DNA from: Rhodobacteraceae bacterium WFHF2C18
GTDB taxonomy: Bacteria; Pseudomonadota; Alphaproteobacteria; Rhodobacterales; Rhodobacteraceae
Assembly: GCA_002166865.1 (NCBI GenBank)
Contig: NHTQ01000004.1
Span: 62,001-126,000, forward strand
Reading direction: 5' to 3'
DNA: 64,000 bases
Under the pieces are notes generated by a model. It saw only the letters and a list, made by a program, of their open reading frames with translations. It had not been told where the DNA came from and made no database searches. A program made the position numbers and the translations under genes. Positions within the stretch are counted from its first letter, which is position 1; each line of letters opens with the position of its first letter. Positions 51,715-61,145 of this stretch are shown here, one piece after another.

Positions 51715-52239
51715 CTATTCGGCCGCGGGGCGTTCGATGGCCACAAGCCCCAGTTCCCGCGCGGAGGCCAGCGACAGGATCCCCGAATCGATCCCGCGCG
51801 GCTGCTGGAACCGGCGGACCGCGGCGCGCGTGGGCGCATCCATGCGGCCGGTCACCGGGCCGTCGTACAGCCCGCGCACCTTCAGCGCGCGCTGCACCGA
51901 GGCGGCGAAATCCGGCGTGCGGGCTTCGGGGCAGGGGATCTCGATCCAGGTGACGGTGCGGTCCTGCACGATGGCCTGCCGAGTCTTGGTTTCGTAGACG
52001 GCCGGGCCGGTGAGGGTGCCGTCCTCGGCCACGGTGGCGGGTTCGGCCACCGCCTGTTCGGTCACCGTCTCGACGATAGCGGGGGTGACCTCCTTGCCCC
52101 AGCAGGTGCCCGGGGCCGCGCCGGGCGGCGCGGCGGCCACGCTCTGGGCGATGTCGGACCCGCCGCTGCCGGGCAGGGTGGTCTGGCACGCGGTCGCAAG
52201 CAGCGCGGCCAGCAAGGCGGGCGGAAGGGAACGGATCAT
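51715..52239 (-). CDS. lipoprotein with peptidoglycan-binding-like domain
   Basis: A 174-residue lipoprotein: signal peptide with lipobox LLATAC (Cys18). A middle beta-rich region holds VYETKTRQAIVQDRTVTWIEIPCPE, here cut to YETKTRQAIVQDRTVTWIEI. The C-terminal 60 residues are a PG_binding_1 fold, FAASVQRALKVRGLYDGPVT with GRMDAPTRAAVRRFQQPRG. Probably anchored in the outer membrane with the domain facing the cell wall. Confidence 0.85.
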   Translation of the reverse strand: MIRSLPPALLAALLATACQTTLPGSGGSDIAQSVAAAPPGAAPGTCWGKEVTPAIVETVTEQAVAEPATVAEDGTLTGPAVYETKTRQAIVQDRTVTWIEIPCPEARTPDFAASVQRALKVRGLYDGPVTGRMDAPTRAAVRRFQQPRGIDSGILSLASARELGLVAIERPAAE

Positions 52240-52277
52240 GATGCTCGGGCCCCGGAGGCGGTGTTTTGCCCGTGATT

Positions 52278-52667
52278 CTAGCCGCTTTCGGCGGACGGGG
52301 GAAGGGCGCCGGGGGTGGCCAGCCGGTCCAGCAGGGGCGAGAGATCCTCGATCCGTTCGGCAACAAGGTGCACCACCCCCGCCTCGCGCTGGAGCCGCCC
52401 CGTGACCCGCAGCAGCCGCCCGGCGATCACGGCCCGGCGGAAGCGTTCGTAGAGCGCGCGCCAGACCACCACATTGGCGACCCCGGTCTCGTCCTCCAGC
52501 GTGAGAAAGATCACCCCCTTGGCCGTGCCGGGGCGCTGGCGCAGGATGACGAGCCCGGCCACCGTCACCCGTGCGCCCGCGGGCGGTTCGTGCAGACGGG
52601 CGGCGACCAGCGCCGCGGGCGGACGCGGCCAGTCGCCGGTGGCGGGGGCGGCGCGGAGAATCTGCAT
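52278..52667 (-). CDS. stand-alone OB-fold protein matching the C-terminus of error-prone polymerase DnaE2
   Basis: A 129-residue protein whose whole length matches the final OB-fold domain of DnaE2 (normally about 1080 residues): [24 protein letters not shown], seen in parts as [20 protein letters not shown], then [31 protein letters not shown] and [16 protein letters not shown]. The polymerase core is absent, and the space upstream is taken by a ferredoxin gene on the other strand. The frame is intact. A perfect LexA box lies three bases before the ATG, leaving no room for a ribosome site, so translation would be leaderless. Remnant or repurposed gene. Confidence 0.75.
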   Translation of the reverse strand: MQILRAAPATGDWPRPPAALVAARLHEPPAGARVTVAGLVILRQRPGTAKGVIFLTLEDETGVANVVVWRALYERFRRAVIAGRLLRVTGRLQREAGVVHLVAERIEDLSPLLDRLATPGALPPSAESG

Positions 52668-52670
52668 AGT

Positions 52671-52685
52671 GAACAAAAATAGAAC
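52671..52685 (-). promoter_or_regulatory. LexA (SOS) box of the DnaE2-like OB gene
   Basis: Minus strand GTTC-TATTTTT-GTTC, an exact alphaproteobacterial LexA operator. imuA-imuB-dnaE2 operons normally carry such a site. Confidence 0.82.
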
Positions 52686-52794
52686 ATTCGGGATTTGTCG
52701 CAACTCTTTTCCGACGGGGTCGCAAATGGGGGTGGTCCGGCCTAGATCGCTTGGCTAGGAACCGCACCAGAGCGACAGAAGGGGAGCGCAGTAG

Positions 52795-53118
<324 letters not shown>

Positions 53119-53563
53119 TTCGCGCCACCGCGCAGCCCGATCCGGTGCGGCGCTGTCGGGCGCTCGCCCGTCGCGCATGGGTGACATTGGGTCGCGGGCT
53201 GGCCGCGCAGGCGGCCGGCGCCATCGCCGGGGTCGATCATGCCGCGCGCACCACGCGTAACGCGCACCGGGGCCGGGCGATGCGGTGAAATGGGGGCGCC
53301 GCGCCCGGGCTTGGCCGGTGGCCGCGGCCTGACCATGGCATTGCCCGAATTTCTTGTCTTCGAGAACGGCGCCCCCGGCTGGCCGACCCGGGTGGCGACG
53401 GGCATGGCATACAGCGGCCTGACATCGCGCCCGACACGGGCCCTGACAGCCTGAATACGGTGCTGCCCTGTCGCTGGCTCTTTCTTCTTTGAAAAATATC
53501 CCGGGGAGTACGAGGTGCAGCGCCCCTCGCCTTGGTCGGACGGCGTCAGCGATCCGAAACCGC
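53119..53563. other. 445-base stretch without a recognisable gene
   Basis: No reading frame has convincing codon use or a recognised product. Near its end, 53486-53507 contains CTTTGAAAAATATCCCGGGG, an AT-then-GC motif that I recall as frequent in Rhodobacterales intergenic DNA. A terminator for the ferredoxin gene was not evident. Confidence 0.5.
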
Positions 53564-54457
53564 TCAACTCAGGTAATAGTTTTTCGGACACAGCGCCTTT
53601 GGCGGCTCCAGCCCCAGATGCGGTGCGATGCTGATCTCGATCGTGCGACACATGGCATCCAGCGCCAGGCCGTTGACCGATTCACCAAAGGGCGTGGCCA
53701 GTTCCTCGGTGACTTCCGCGAGACCGAAGAATACATAGGCGATCACCGCCACGAAGGCCGGGGTCATCCAGCCCGCGGACTCCAGCAGGGCAAATGGCAC
53801 CAGCAGGCAGTAAAGGTAGGTCGTGCGGAACACCAAGAGTGAATAGACATAGGGCAAAGGCGTGGTTGCGATGCGTTCGCACCCCGCCTGTGCCAATGCG
53901 ATGCGCCCGGTGCGTTCCGACAGCGCCTTGAGGCCGAATCCGTCGATTTGTCCGGCCTGTTTTGCGGCGATGAGGTCATCGTTCAACCGGTTGAGCACGG
54001 CGCAGGGGGGATGCGGCGCGTCGCTGAAATCCGCCTCGAACCAGTCTTGCGCCGCTTTGGGCGCGGGCAGCCCGCGCAGTTGTGCGCGGTGGTGGTGGAT
54101 GAAGGCCAGGGTCAGGCGCTGGATGGATTCGCGGCGCGCCTCATCCTCGATGAACAGCCCCGCTTCGCGGGCCAAGGCGCGGGTGTCGGCCACCAGTTGC
54201 CCCCAGAGTTTGCGCGCCTCCCACCAACGGTCATAGGCGGCGTTGTTGCGAAAGCCCAAGAACAGCGACAGCGCCACGCCGAAAACCGCGAAGGGCGCGG
54301 CGCTGGTATGTGTGAGGGTGACGACATAGCGATCCACCGCGACAAGCGCGGTGGCGATCACCGTGACCCCGACAATGCGCGGCAGGATATGGGGCAGGAC
54401 CGAGCCGCGCAGCGCAAAGAGGAGTTCCAGCGGCCCCGGCTTGTCGCGCAGGATCAT
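53564..54457 (-). CDS. bestrophin family ion channel
   Basis: A 297-residue membrane protein of the bestrophin/UPF0187 family (bacterial homologues are pentameric ion channels). N-terminal RDKPGPLELLFALRGSVLP, then ALSLFLGFRNNAAYDRWWEARKLWG as the hallmark (here LFLGFRNNAAYDRWWEARKL), TPLPYVYSLLVFRTTYLYCL and the C-terminal TPFGESVNGLALDAMCRTIE. Base composition is slightly lower in GC than its neighbours. Its ATG overlaps the purD stop (ATGA). Confidence 0.93.
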   Translation of the reverse strand: MILRDKPGPLELLFALRGSVLPHILPRIVGVTVIATALVAVDRYVVTLTHTSAAPFAVFGVALSLFLGFRNNAAYDRWWEARKLWGQLVADTRALAREAGLFIEDEARRESIQRLTLAFIHHHRAQLRGLPAPKAAQDWFEADFSDAPHPPCAVLNRLNDDLIAAKQAGQIDGFGLKALSERTGRIALAQAGCERIATTPLPYVYSLLVFRTTYLYCLLVPFALLESAGWMTPAFVAVIAYVFFGLAEVTEELATPFGESVNGLALDAMCRTIEISIAPHLGLEPPKALCPKNYYLS

Positions 54458-55719
54458 TTGAGCGCGCGCCAGCCGATGTCGCGGCGGCAGATCCCTTCGG
54501 GCCAGTCGATGCGATCGACCATCGCATAGGCACGGTCGCGGGCCTGCCGCAGCGTGTCACCGCGCGCCGTGACGTTCAGCACGCGGCCGCCGGCGGCGAC
54601 GAAATGCCCGGCCTTCTCGGCCGTGCCGGCATGAAAGACCATGTGGCAACTGTCCTCGGGGCAGTCCTCCAGCCCCTTGATGACGCTGCCCTTCTCGTAG
54701 GCGCCGGGGTAGCCCGCGGCGGCCAGGACCACGGTCAGGGCGTGATCCTCGGCCCAGTTGACCGTGCACTCGGCAAGCCGGTCCTCGGCGGCGGCCTGCA
54801 TCAGGTCCAGCGCCTGCGCGCCGAGGCGCATCATCAGCACCTGGCACTCCGGATCGCCGAAGCGCACGTTGTATTCCACCAGGCGCGGCTGGCCGTCGCG
54901 GATCATCAGGCCGGCGTAGAGCACGCCCTGGTAGGGGGTGCCGCGGCGGGCCATCTCGGCCAGGGTGGGGCGGATGATCTCGGTCATGGCGCGCTCGGTC
55001 ACCGCGTCGGTCATCACCGGGGCCGGCGAATAGGCGCCCATGCCGCCGGTGTTGGGGCCGGTGTCGCCCTCTCCCACGCGCTTGTGATCCTGCGCGGTGC
55101 CCAGGGGCAGGGCCGTTTCGCCGTCGCAAAGCACGAAGAGCGAGGCCTCCTCGCCCTCCATGAATTCCTCGATCACCACCTCGGCGCCCGCCGCGCCGAA
55201 CTCGCCCCCGAACATGTCGTCGATGGCGGCCTCGGCCTCGGCCACGGTCTGGGCCACGATGACGCCCTTGCCGGCGGCCAGCCCGTCGGCCTTGACCACG
55301 ATCGGCGCGCCCTGCGCCCGCACGTGGGCCTTCGCCGGGGCCGCCTCGGTGAAGCGCGCGTAGGCGGCCGTGGGCGCCCCGGCGGCATCGCAGACCTCCT
55401 TGGTGAAGCTCTTGGAGGCTTCCAGCCGCGCCGCGGCCTGCGCGGGGCCGAAGACAAGAAGCCCCGCGTCGCGCAGCCGGTCCGCCACGCCGGAGGCCAA
55501 GGGCGCCTCGGGGCCCACGATCACGAATTCGATCGCGTTGCCCTCGCAGAAGTTGACCACGGCCGCGCCGTTGCCGATGTCCAGCTGCGCGCATTCGGCG
55601 ATCTCGGCGATCCCGGCGTTGCCGGGGGCGACGATCAGCTTGTCGCACTTGGGATTCTGCATCGCCGCCCAGGCGAGACTGTGCTCGCGCCCGCCGCCAC
55701 CGAGGATCAGGATGTTCAT
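54454..55719 (-). CDS. purD: phosphoribosylamine--glycine ligase
   Basis: GAR synthetase, second step of purine synthesis. 421 residues, ATP-grasp fold. N-terminal MNILILGGGGREHSLAWA, ATP loop VVKADGLAAGKGVIVA, VIEEFMEGEEASLFVL and metal region LVEYNVRFGDPECQVLM. Divergent from xseA with 72 bases between. Coupled to the bestrophin gene by a four-base overlap. Confidence 0.97.
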   Translation of the reverse strand: MNILILGGGGREHSLAWAAMQNPKCDKLIVAPGNAGIAEIAECAQLDIGNGAAVVNFCEGNAIEFVIVGPEAPLASGVADRLRDAGLLVFGPAQAAARLEASKSFTKEVCDAAGAPTAAYARFTEAAPAKAHVRAQGAPIVVKADGLAAGKGVIVAQTVAEAEAAIDDMFGGEFGAAGAEVVIEEFMEGEEASLFVLCDGETALPLGTAQDHKRVGEGDTGPNTGGMGAYSPAPVMTDAVTERAMTEIIRPTLAEMARRGTPYQGVLYAGLMIRDGQPRLVEYNVRFGDPECQVLMMRLGAQALDLMQAAAEDRLAECTVNWAEDHALTVVLAAAGYPGAYEKGSVIKGLEDCPEDSCHMVFHAGTAEKAGHFVAAGGRVLNVTARGDTLRQARDRAYAMVDRIDWPEGICRRDIGWRALK

Positions 55720-55791
55720 GCGCCCACGCTCCGCTTGGCCCTGCTTGCCACGCGTTCTAGGATGAGCCGGACACGGATACAAGGCGCGCGC

Positions 55792-57288
55792 ATGTCTGAC
55801 CTGATCGACGATTCCACCCCGGGGGAGAACGCCCCGGAATTCTCCGTCTCCGAGCTTTCGGGCGCCATCAAGCGCGTCATCGAGGGCGAGTTCGGCCATG
55901 TCCGCGTGAAGGGCGAGATCGGCCGCGTCTCGCGCCCCCGGTCGGGGCACATCTACCTTGATCTCAAGGATGAGCGCGCGGTGCTGTCGGGGGTCATCTG
56001 GAAAGGCGTGGCCGGCCGTCTGAGCGTGCAGCCCGAAGAGGGGATGGAAGTCGTGGCCACCGGGCGGCTGACGACCTTCGCGGGCCAGTCGCGCTACCAG
56101 ATCGTGATCGAGGACATCAAGCCGGCGGGCGTGGGCGCGCTCATGGCCATGCTGGAGAAGCGCAAGAAGGCGCTGGCGGCCGAGGGCCTGTTCGAGGCCG
56201 CGCGCAAGCGCCCGCTGCCCTACCTGCCCGAGGTGATCGGGGTGGTGACCTCGCCCTCTGGCTCGGTCATCCGGGACATCCTGCACCGCCTGCGCGAGCG
56301 GTTCCCGCGCAAGGTGCTGATCTGGCCGGTGGCCGTGCAGGGCGAGCGCTGCGGGCCCGAGGTGGCCCGGGGCATCCGCGGCTTCAACGCGCTGAGCCCC
56401 GGCGGGGCGCTGCCGCGGCCCGATCTGCTCATCGTGGCGCGCGGTGGCGGTTCGATCGAGGATCTCTGGGGGTTCAATGACGAGGACGTGGTGCGTGCCG
56501 CCGCGGCCTCGAAGATCCCGCTGATCTCGGCGGTGGGGCACGAAACGGATACCACGCTGATCGACTACGCCGCCGACAAGCGCGCGCCGACCCCGACTGC
56601 GGCGGCGGAAATCGCCGTGCCCGTGCGGCTGGATCTGCTGGCCTGGCTCGACAACCAGGAAGCCCGGCTGTCCCAGGCGCTCAGCGCCGGCGTGACGACG
56701 CGGGGCCAGCGCCTGCGCGATCTGGCGCGTGCGCTGCGCCGGCCCGAAACCGTGCTGGAGGGGCCGCGCCAGCGGCTCGACGCCTATGCCGACAGGCTGC
56801 CAGCCGCGCTCATCCGGTCGGTTCAGGAGCGCCGGGTCCGCCTGTCCGACAGCGCCGGCGCGCTGCGCCCCGGCCTGCTGCGCCAAACGGTGCAGGGAGA
56901 ACGCCGGCGGCTGGACGGTACCGCCGCCCGGCTCAACATCCGCGCGCTGGAACGCGATATCGCGGCCAGGCGGCGCGAGCTGTCCGCCCTCGACGCCCGT
57001 TTTCGCGAAGCGGCCGAGCGTCAGGCCCGCGGTTGGCGCGAACGTCTGGCGGCGCTGGACCGCCTGCGCGAGACCCTGGGCTACCGCGCGACCCTGCGGC
57101 GCGGCTATGCCGTTGTGCGGGGCGACGGCGCTCTGGTCACCACGCGCGCCGCCGCCGAGACCGCGGGCGCGCTCGAGATCGAGTTCGCGGACGGGCGCCT
57201 GCCCGTGGGCGGCCCCGGCCCCGGCCCCGGGCGCAAGGCCGCGCCCAAGCGCAAGCCCGAGCCCCCCGATCAAGGCAGCCTGTTCTGA
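55792..57288 (+). CDS. xseA: exodeoxyribonuclease VII large subunit
   Basis: Single-strand exonuclease subunit. 498 residues: N-terminal OB fold (FGHVRVKGEIGRVSRPRSGH; LTTFAGQSRYQIVIEDI), catalytic core with VVTSPSGSVIRDILH, LLIVARGGGSIEDLWGFNDE and VGHETDTTLIDYAADKRAPTP cut to VGHETDTTLIDYAADKR, then a long coiled-coil region. The C-terminus is Pro/Gly/Lys rich (GPGPGPGRKAAPKRK). xseB is not adjacent. Confidence 0.96.
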   Translation: MSDLIDDSTPGENAPEFSVSELSGAIKRVIEGEFGHVRVKGEIGRVSRPRSGHIYLDLKDERAVLSGVIWKGVAGRLSVQPEEGMEVVATGRLTTFAGQSRYQIVIEDIKPAGVGALMAMLEKRKKALAAEGLFEAARKRPLPYLPEVIGVVTSPSGSVIRDILHRLRERFPRKVLIWPVAVQGERCGPEVARGIRGFNALSPGGALPRPDLLIVARGGGSIEDLWGFNDEDVVRAAAASKIPLISAVGHETDTTLIDYAADKRAPTPTAAAEIAVPVRLDLLAWLDNQEARLSQALSAGVTTRGQRLRDLARALRRPETVLEGPRQRLDAYADRLPAALIRSVQERRVRLSDSAGALRPGLLRQTVQGERRRLDGTAARLNIRALERDIAARRRELSALDARFREAAERQARGWRERLAALDRLRETLGYRATLRRGYAVVRGDGALVTTRAAAETAGALEIEFADGRLPVGGPGPGPGRKAAPKRKPEPPDQGSLF

Positions 57289-57410
57289 GAAAGCGCGCGC
57301 CTCGCTGGATCTGCAGCGGCGCCGGCGTGCTGCGCGCGTTTGTTGAAAAATGTAAAATCAGGGCGGTTTGCCGGCAAAACGCCGACGTTCAACGTTGAAT
57401 ATTTGACTCC

Positions 57411-57806
57411 TCAGACGCCCACGTCGGGCCCCTTGCAAGCCAGTGGCGCGTCGCTTCGCTCCACTTCGTAAAGCTCGGTCTGGGCCGGATCGTTCTCGAA
57501 GCGCGCCACCAGCCCGCCCGCGTTGCGGTGGAAACTCCAGCACTGCGGGTCGGGGTGGTTTTCGTAGACGAAACAGATCAGTCCGTCCTCGGCGTACCAG
57601 CGTCCTTCCTGGCACTCACCGTCGAGGAAGGACCACCGCACGCGCCGGTCGTCGAGGTATTCCTCGGCCCCGTAGGGCCTGCCGTCGCTGGCGTAATAGA
57701 AGGTCTTGCCGCGCGTGTAGGCATCGAACTCCGCGGCGGTCATCCGCTCGGCGGCCTGCACCGCCGGGGCCGCGAGGGCGAGAATGGAGAAAGCCAGCCA
57801 ACGCAT
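57411..57806 (-). CDS. exported small protein of unknown function
   Basis: A 131-residue periplasmic protein: signal peptide cut near AVQAAERM (residue 19), then MTAAEFDAYTRGKTFYYASDG, here MTAAEFDAYTRGKTFYYASD, and GRWYAEDGLICFVYENHPD with three cysteines. Proteins with this TFYYA...G(x)RW pattern are common uncharacterised secreted proteins of Rhodobacterales. A longer start lacks a signal peptide. Confidence 0.75.
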   Translation of the reverse strand: MRWLAFSILALAAPAVQAAERMTAAEFDAYTRGKTFYYASDGRPYGAEEYLDDRRVRWSFLDGECQEGRWYAEDGLICFVYENHPDPQCWSFHRNAGGLVARFENDPAQTELYEVERSDAPLACKGPDVGV

Positions 57807-57977
57807 GGGCCCATGATGGCAGAGCCCGCCAGGCAGCGCCAGCCCCCTGTCGGCGCCGGGCCGTCCGGCGATTTCGCCGTTGTCCAACGTTTCCGGCGGT
57901 GCGAATGTCGTTTTTGGTCAGGCAGCGACGTGGGGCACGCGCTACCTCTCGGCCCGATCGCAGGGAAAGGGGATCGC

Positions 57978-59726
57978 ATGGCACTCGACGAGCGCAACGG
58001 CGTCTGGAAATCCGGCAAGGGCAAGGGCCGGCACACGCCCAAGGGGCGCCAGCTTGAGGATCGGGCCTGGGACGAGGTCAAGGCGCTGCTGGGTGACGCG
58101 CCGCGCCGGCGCGACCTGCTGATCGAGCATCTGCACCGCATACAGGATGCCTATGGCCACCTGTCTGCGGCCCACCTGCGCGCGCTGGCCGAAGAGATGA
58201 AGATCCCCCAGGCCGAGGTCTACGAGGTCGCGACCTTCTATGCGCATTTCGACGTGGTCAAGGAGGGCGAGACGCCGCCGCCGGCGCTGACCATCCGGGT
58301 CTGCGATTCGCTGTCCTGCGAACTCGCGGGCGCGCAGGAACTGAAGGCCGCGCTGGAGGAGGGCATGGACCCCTCCGAGGTGCGGGTGGTGCGCGCGCCC
58401 TGCATGGGCCGCTGCGATACCGCGCCGGTGCTGGAACTGGGACACAACCATATCGACCACGCCACGCCGGAGAAGGTCCAGGCGGCCATTGCCGCCGGGG
58501 ACACGCATGCGCATGTGCCGGATTATCAAGGGCTTGAAGCATACCGTTCATCCGGTGGCTACAAGACGCTGGCGCAGCTGCGCCGCGATGGCGATTTCGA
58601 GACCGTCCAGCAGGAATTGCTGGACGCCGGGGTCCGCGGCCTGGGCGGTGCGGGGTTCCCCTCGGGCAGGAAGTGGGGCTTCGTCCGGGCCGAGCCGGGG
58701 CCGCGCTACGTGGCCGTGAACGGTGACGAGGGCGAGCCCGGCACCTTCAAGGATCGCTTTTACCTTGAGCGATACCCCCATGTTTTCCTTGAGGGAATGC
58801 TGATCGCCGCCTGGGCGGTGGAGGCCGATCGCTGCTTTATCTACATGCGCGACGAATACCCCGCGGTGCTGGAGATCCTGCGCCGCGAGATCGCCGCGCT
58901 GGAGGAGGCGGGCATCGTCGCGGAAGGCTACATCGATCTGCGCCGCGGCGCGGGCGCCTACATCTGCGGCGAGGAATCGGCCATGATCGAATCGATCGAG
59001 GGCAAGCGCGGGCTGCCGCGGCATCGCCCGCCCTTCGTCGCCAACGTCGGGATCTTCGGCCGGCCCACGCTCGTCAACAACGTCGAGACGCTGTACTGGG
59101 TCACCCGCGTGCTGCGCGAGGGCAAGGAGGTCTTGGCCGGGGTGAAAAAGAACGGCCGCACGGGCCTGCGCTCCTACTCGGTCTCGGGCCGGGTGGCGGC
59201 GCCGGGCGTCTACCTGCTGCCCGCGGGCTCGACCATCCGCGATATCGTCGCGGCGTCGGGCGGCATGCTGGCGGGGCACGAACTCAAGGCCTACCAGCCG
59301 GGCGGCCCCTCCTCGGGCCTGCTGCCGGCGCGGCTGGACGACGTGCCGCTGGATTTCGACGTGTTGCAGGAGCACGGCAGCTTCATCGGCTCGGCCGCGG
59401 TGGTGGTGCTGTCCGATCAGGACAGCGCCAGGGCCGCCGCGCTGAACATGCTGCGTTTCTTCGAGGACGAAAGCTGCGGCCAGTGCACGCCCTGCCGGGT
59501 TGGCTGCGAGAAGGCGGTGAAACTCATGCAGGCCGACGCCTGGGACGAGGGCCTGCTGGAGGATCTCTGCCAGGCGATGTCCGATGCCTCGATCTGCGGC
59601 CTGGGCCAGGCCGCGCCGAACCCGATCCGCCTGACGATGGCGCATTTTCCCGAGGAGGTCGGCCTGCAGCCGCCGCGGCCGGGCGAATACGGGACCGAGC
59701 AGGCGCTGGAACGCCGGCAGGACTGA
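57978..59726 (+). CDS. fused NuoE-NuoF-type diaphorase, formate dehydrogenase FdsG-FdsB-like
   Basis: A 582-residue fusion. Residues about 25-180 are a NuoE/FdsG thioredoxin-like 2Fe-2S domain (VCDSLSCELAGA with APCMGRCDTAP). Residues 200-570 are NuoF/FdsB: FMN loop GLGGAGFPSGRKWGF, NADH region VAVNGDEGEPGTFKDR, SLBB domain, and the 4Fe-4S motif ESCGQCTPCRVGC. This layout is that of NAD-linked formate dehydrogenase beta subunits in Rhodobacterales, normally followed by the molybdenum alpha subunit. Here ftsY follows, so the partner is missing or elsewhere. Confidence 0.88.
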   Translation: MALDERNGVWKSGKGKGRHTPKGRQLEDRAWDEVKALLGDAPRRRDLLIEHLHRIQDAYGHLSAAHLRALAEEMKIPQAEVYEVATFYAHFDVVKEGETPPPALTIRVCDSLSCELAGAQELKAALEEGMDPSEVRVVRAPCMGRCDTAPVLELGHNHIDHATPEKVQAAIAAGDTHAHVPDYQGLEAYRSSGGYKTLAQLRRDGDFETVQQELLDAGVRGLGGAGFPSGRKWGFVRAEPGPRYVAVNGDEGEPGTFKDRFYLERYPHVFLEGMLIAAWAVEADRCFIYMRDEYPAVLEILRREIAALEEAGIVAEGYIDLRRGAGAYICGEESAMIESIEGKRGLPRHRPPFVANVGIFGRPTLVNNVETLYWVTRVLREGKEVLAGVKKNGRTGLRSYSVSGRVAAPGVYLLPAGSTIRDIVAASGGMLAGHELKAYQPGGPSSGLLPARLDDVPLDFDVLQEHGSFIGSAAVVVLSDQDSARAAALNMLRFFEDESCGQCTPCRVGCEKAVKLMQADAWDEGLLEDLCQAMSDASICGLGQAAPNPIRLTMAHFPEEVGLQPPRPGEYGTEQALERRQD

Positions 59727-59794
59727 GGCCGCGCTATCTTCCATCCGGGCCCGATCCGCATTAGGTGGGGATGAGCAACCCAGGTGGAGGTGGC

Positions 59795-61126
59795 ATGGCC
59801 TTTTTCAGAAAGCTCAAGGACCGGCTGTTCAAGTCGTCCTCGAAGATCGAGGAGGGGCTCGACGCGATCGTCGAGGAAGGCGGCGAGGCCGAGGCCGCCG
59901 CCGCGCCCGACCCGCGGCGCGAGCCCGAGCAGCCGCCGCAACCCGATCCCGAACCCCGGCCCGAGCCCGAGCCGGTGCCGGAGCCCGCGCCCGAACCGGG
60001 CCCGCAGCCCGAGCCCCGGCCAACGCCCGAGCCCGAGCCGGTGCCCGACCCCGAGCCGGCCCCGCGACCGGGCCCGCGCGAACGCCCGCCGCGCCCCGAG
60101 GAGGAACCGGCCACGCCGCCCCCCGAGCGGCCCGGCGAGAACCCGCCGGAAACCCCGCCGCGCCAGCCCGAGCCCGGCCCCGCGCCCGCGCCGGTGGAGA
60201 TCCCCGACGAACCGGGCCCGCCCGAGGTGTCCGAGGGCGGCGGCCTGCTGGGCCGTCTTCTGGGCCGGGGGGAGCGCCGCGCGGTGGTGCGCCGCACGCT
60301 CGACGACGACATGCTGGAACAGCTGGAGGATCTGCTGATCACCGCGGACATGGGGGTGGAGACGGCCACGCGCGTCACCGCCAACATGGCCGAGGGGCGC
60401 ATGGGCAGGAAACTGTCGACCGAGGAGATCAAGACGCTTCTGGCCCGCGAAATCGCCCGCATCATGGAGCCGGTGGCCCGGCCCATGCCGCTGTATCCCA
60501 AGCGGCCGCAGGTGGTGCTGGTGGTGGGCGTCAACGGGTCGGGCAAGACCACCACGATCGGCAAGCTGGCCAGCCAGTTCAAGGCGGCCGGCAAGAAGGT
60601 GGTGATCGCCGCCGGGGACACGTTCCGCGCGGCGGCCGTGGAACAGCTCCAGATCTGGGGCGAGCGGGCCGATGTGCCGGTGCTCACGGCGCCCGAGGGC
60701 TCTGACCCCGCCAGCCTGGCCTTCGACGCGATGACCCAGGCGCAGGCCGAGGGGGCCGATCTGTTGATGATCGATACCGCCGGGCGCCTGCAGAACCGCC
60801 AGGACCTGATGGAGGAACTGGCCAAGATCGTGCGCGTCATCCGCAAGAAGGACGAAAGCGCCCCGCACAACACGCTGCTGGTGCTTGACGCCACCACCGG
60901 CCAGAACGCGATCAACCAGGTCGAGATCTTCCAGAAACTGGCCGATGTCAGCGGCCTGGTGATGACCAAGCTGGACGGCACGGCCCGCGGCGGCGTGCTG
61001 GTCGCCCTGGCGGACCGTTTCGGCCTGCCGATTCACGCCATCGGCGTGGGCGAGCAGATCGACGATCTTGCCCCCTTCGACCCCGAGGAGTTCGCGGCCG
61101 CCCTCACCGGGCTGGACGCGCGATGA
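59795..61126 (+). CDS. ftsY: signal recognition particle receptor FtsY
   Basis: SRP receptor GTPase for cotranslational membrane targeting. 443 residues: N-terminal amphipathic [20 protein letters not shown], a long Pro/Glu-rich A domain of about 100 residues built of PEPEP-type repeats, then the NG domain with G1 GVNGSGKTT (245-253), [24 protein letters not shown] and [15 protein letters not shown] four bases before the ATG at 59795 picks this start over earlier in-frame codons. Confidence 0.96.
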   Translation: MAFFRKLKDRLFKSSSKIEEGLDAIVEEGGEAEAAAAPDPRREPEQPPQPDPEPRPEPEPVPEPAPEPGPQPEPRPTPEPEPVPDPEPAPRPGPRERPPRPEEEPATPPPERPGENPPETPPRQPEPGPAPAPVEIPDEPGPPEVSEGGGLLGRLLGRGERRAVVRRTLDDDMLEQLEDLLITADMGVETATRVTANMAEGRMGRKLSTEEIKTLLAREIARIMEPVARPMPLYPKRPQVVLVVGVNGSGKTTTIGKLASQFKAAGKKVVIAAGDTFRAAAVEQLQIWGERADVPVLTAPEGSDPASLAFDAMTQAQAEGADLLMIDTAGRLQNRQDLMEELAKIVRVIRKKDESAPHNTLLVLDATTGQNAINQVEIFQKLADVSGLVMTKLDGTARGGVLVALADRFGLPIHAIGVGEQIDDLAPFDPEEFAAALTGLDAR

Positions 61127-61145
61127 TCCGCCCCCGCGGCGCGGG

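Noticed and set aside
53237-53454. Short frames on both strands in the gap after the ferredoxin gene
   Set aside because: No ribosome site, no recognisable protein and codon use unlike the neighbouring genes.
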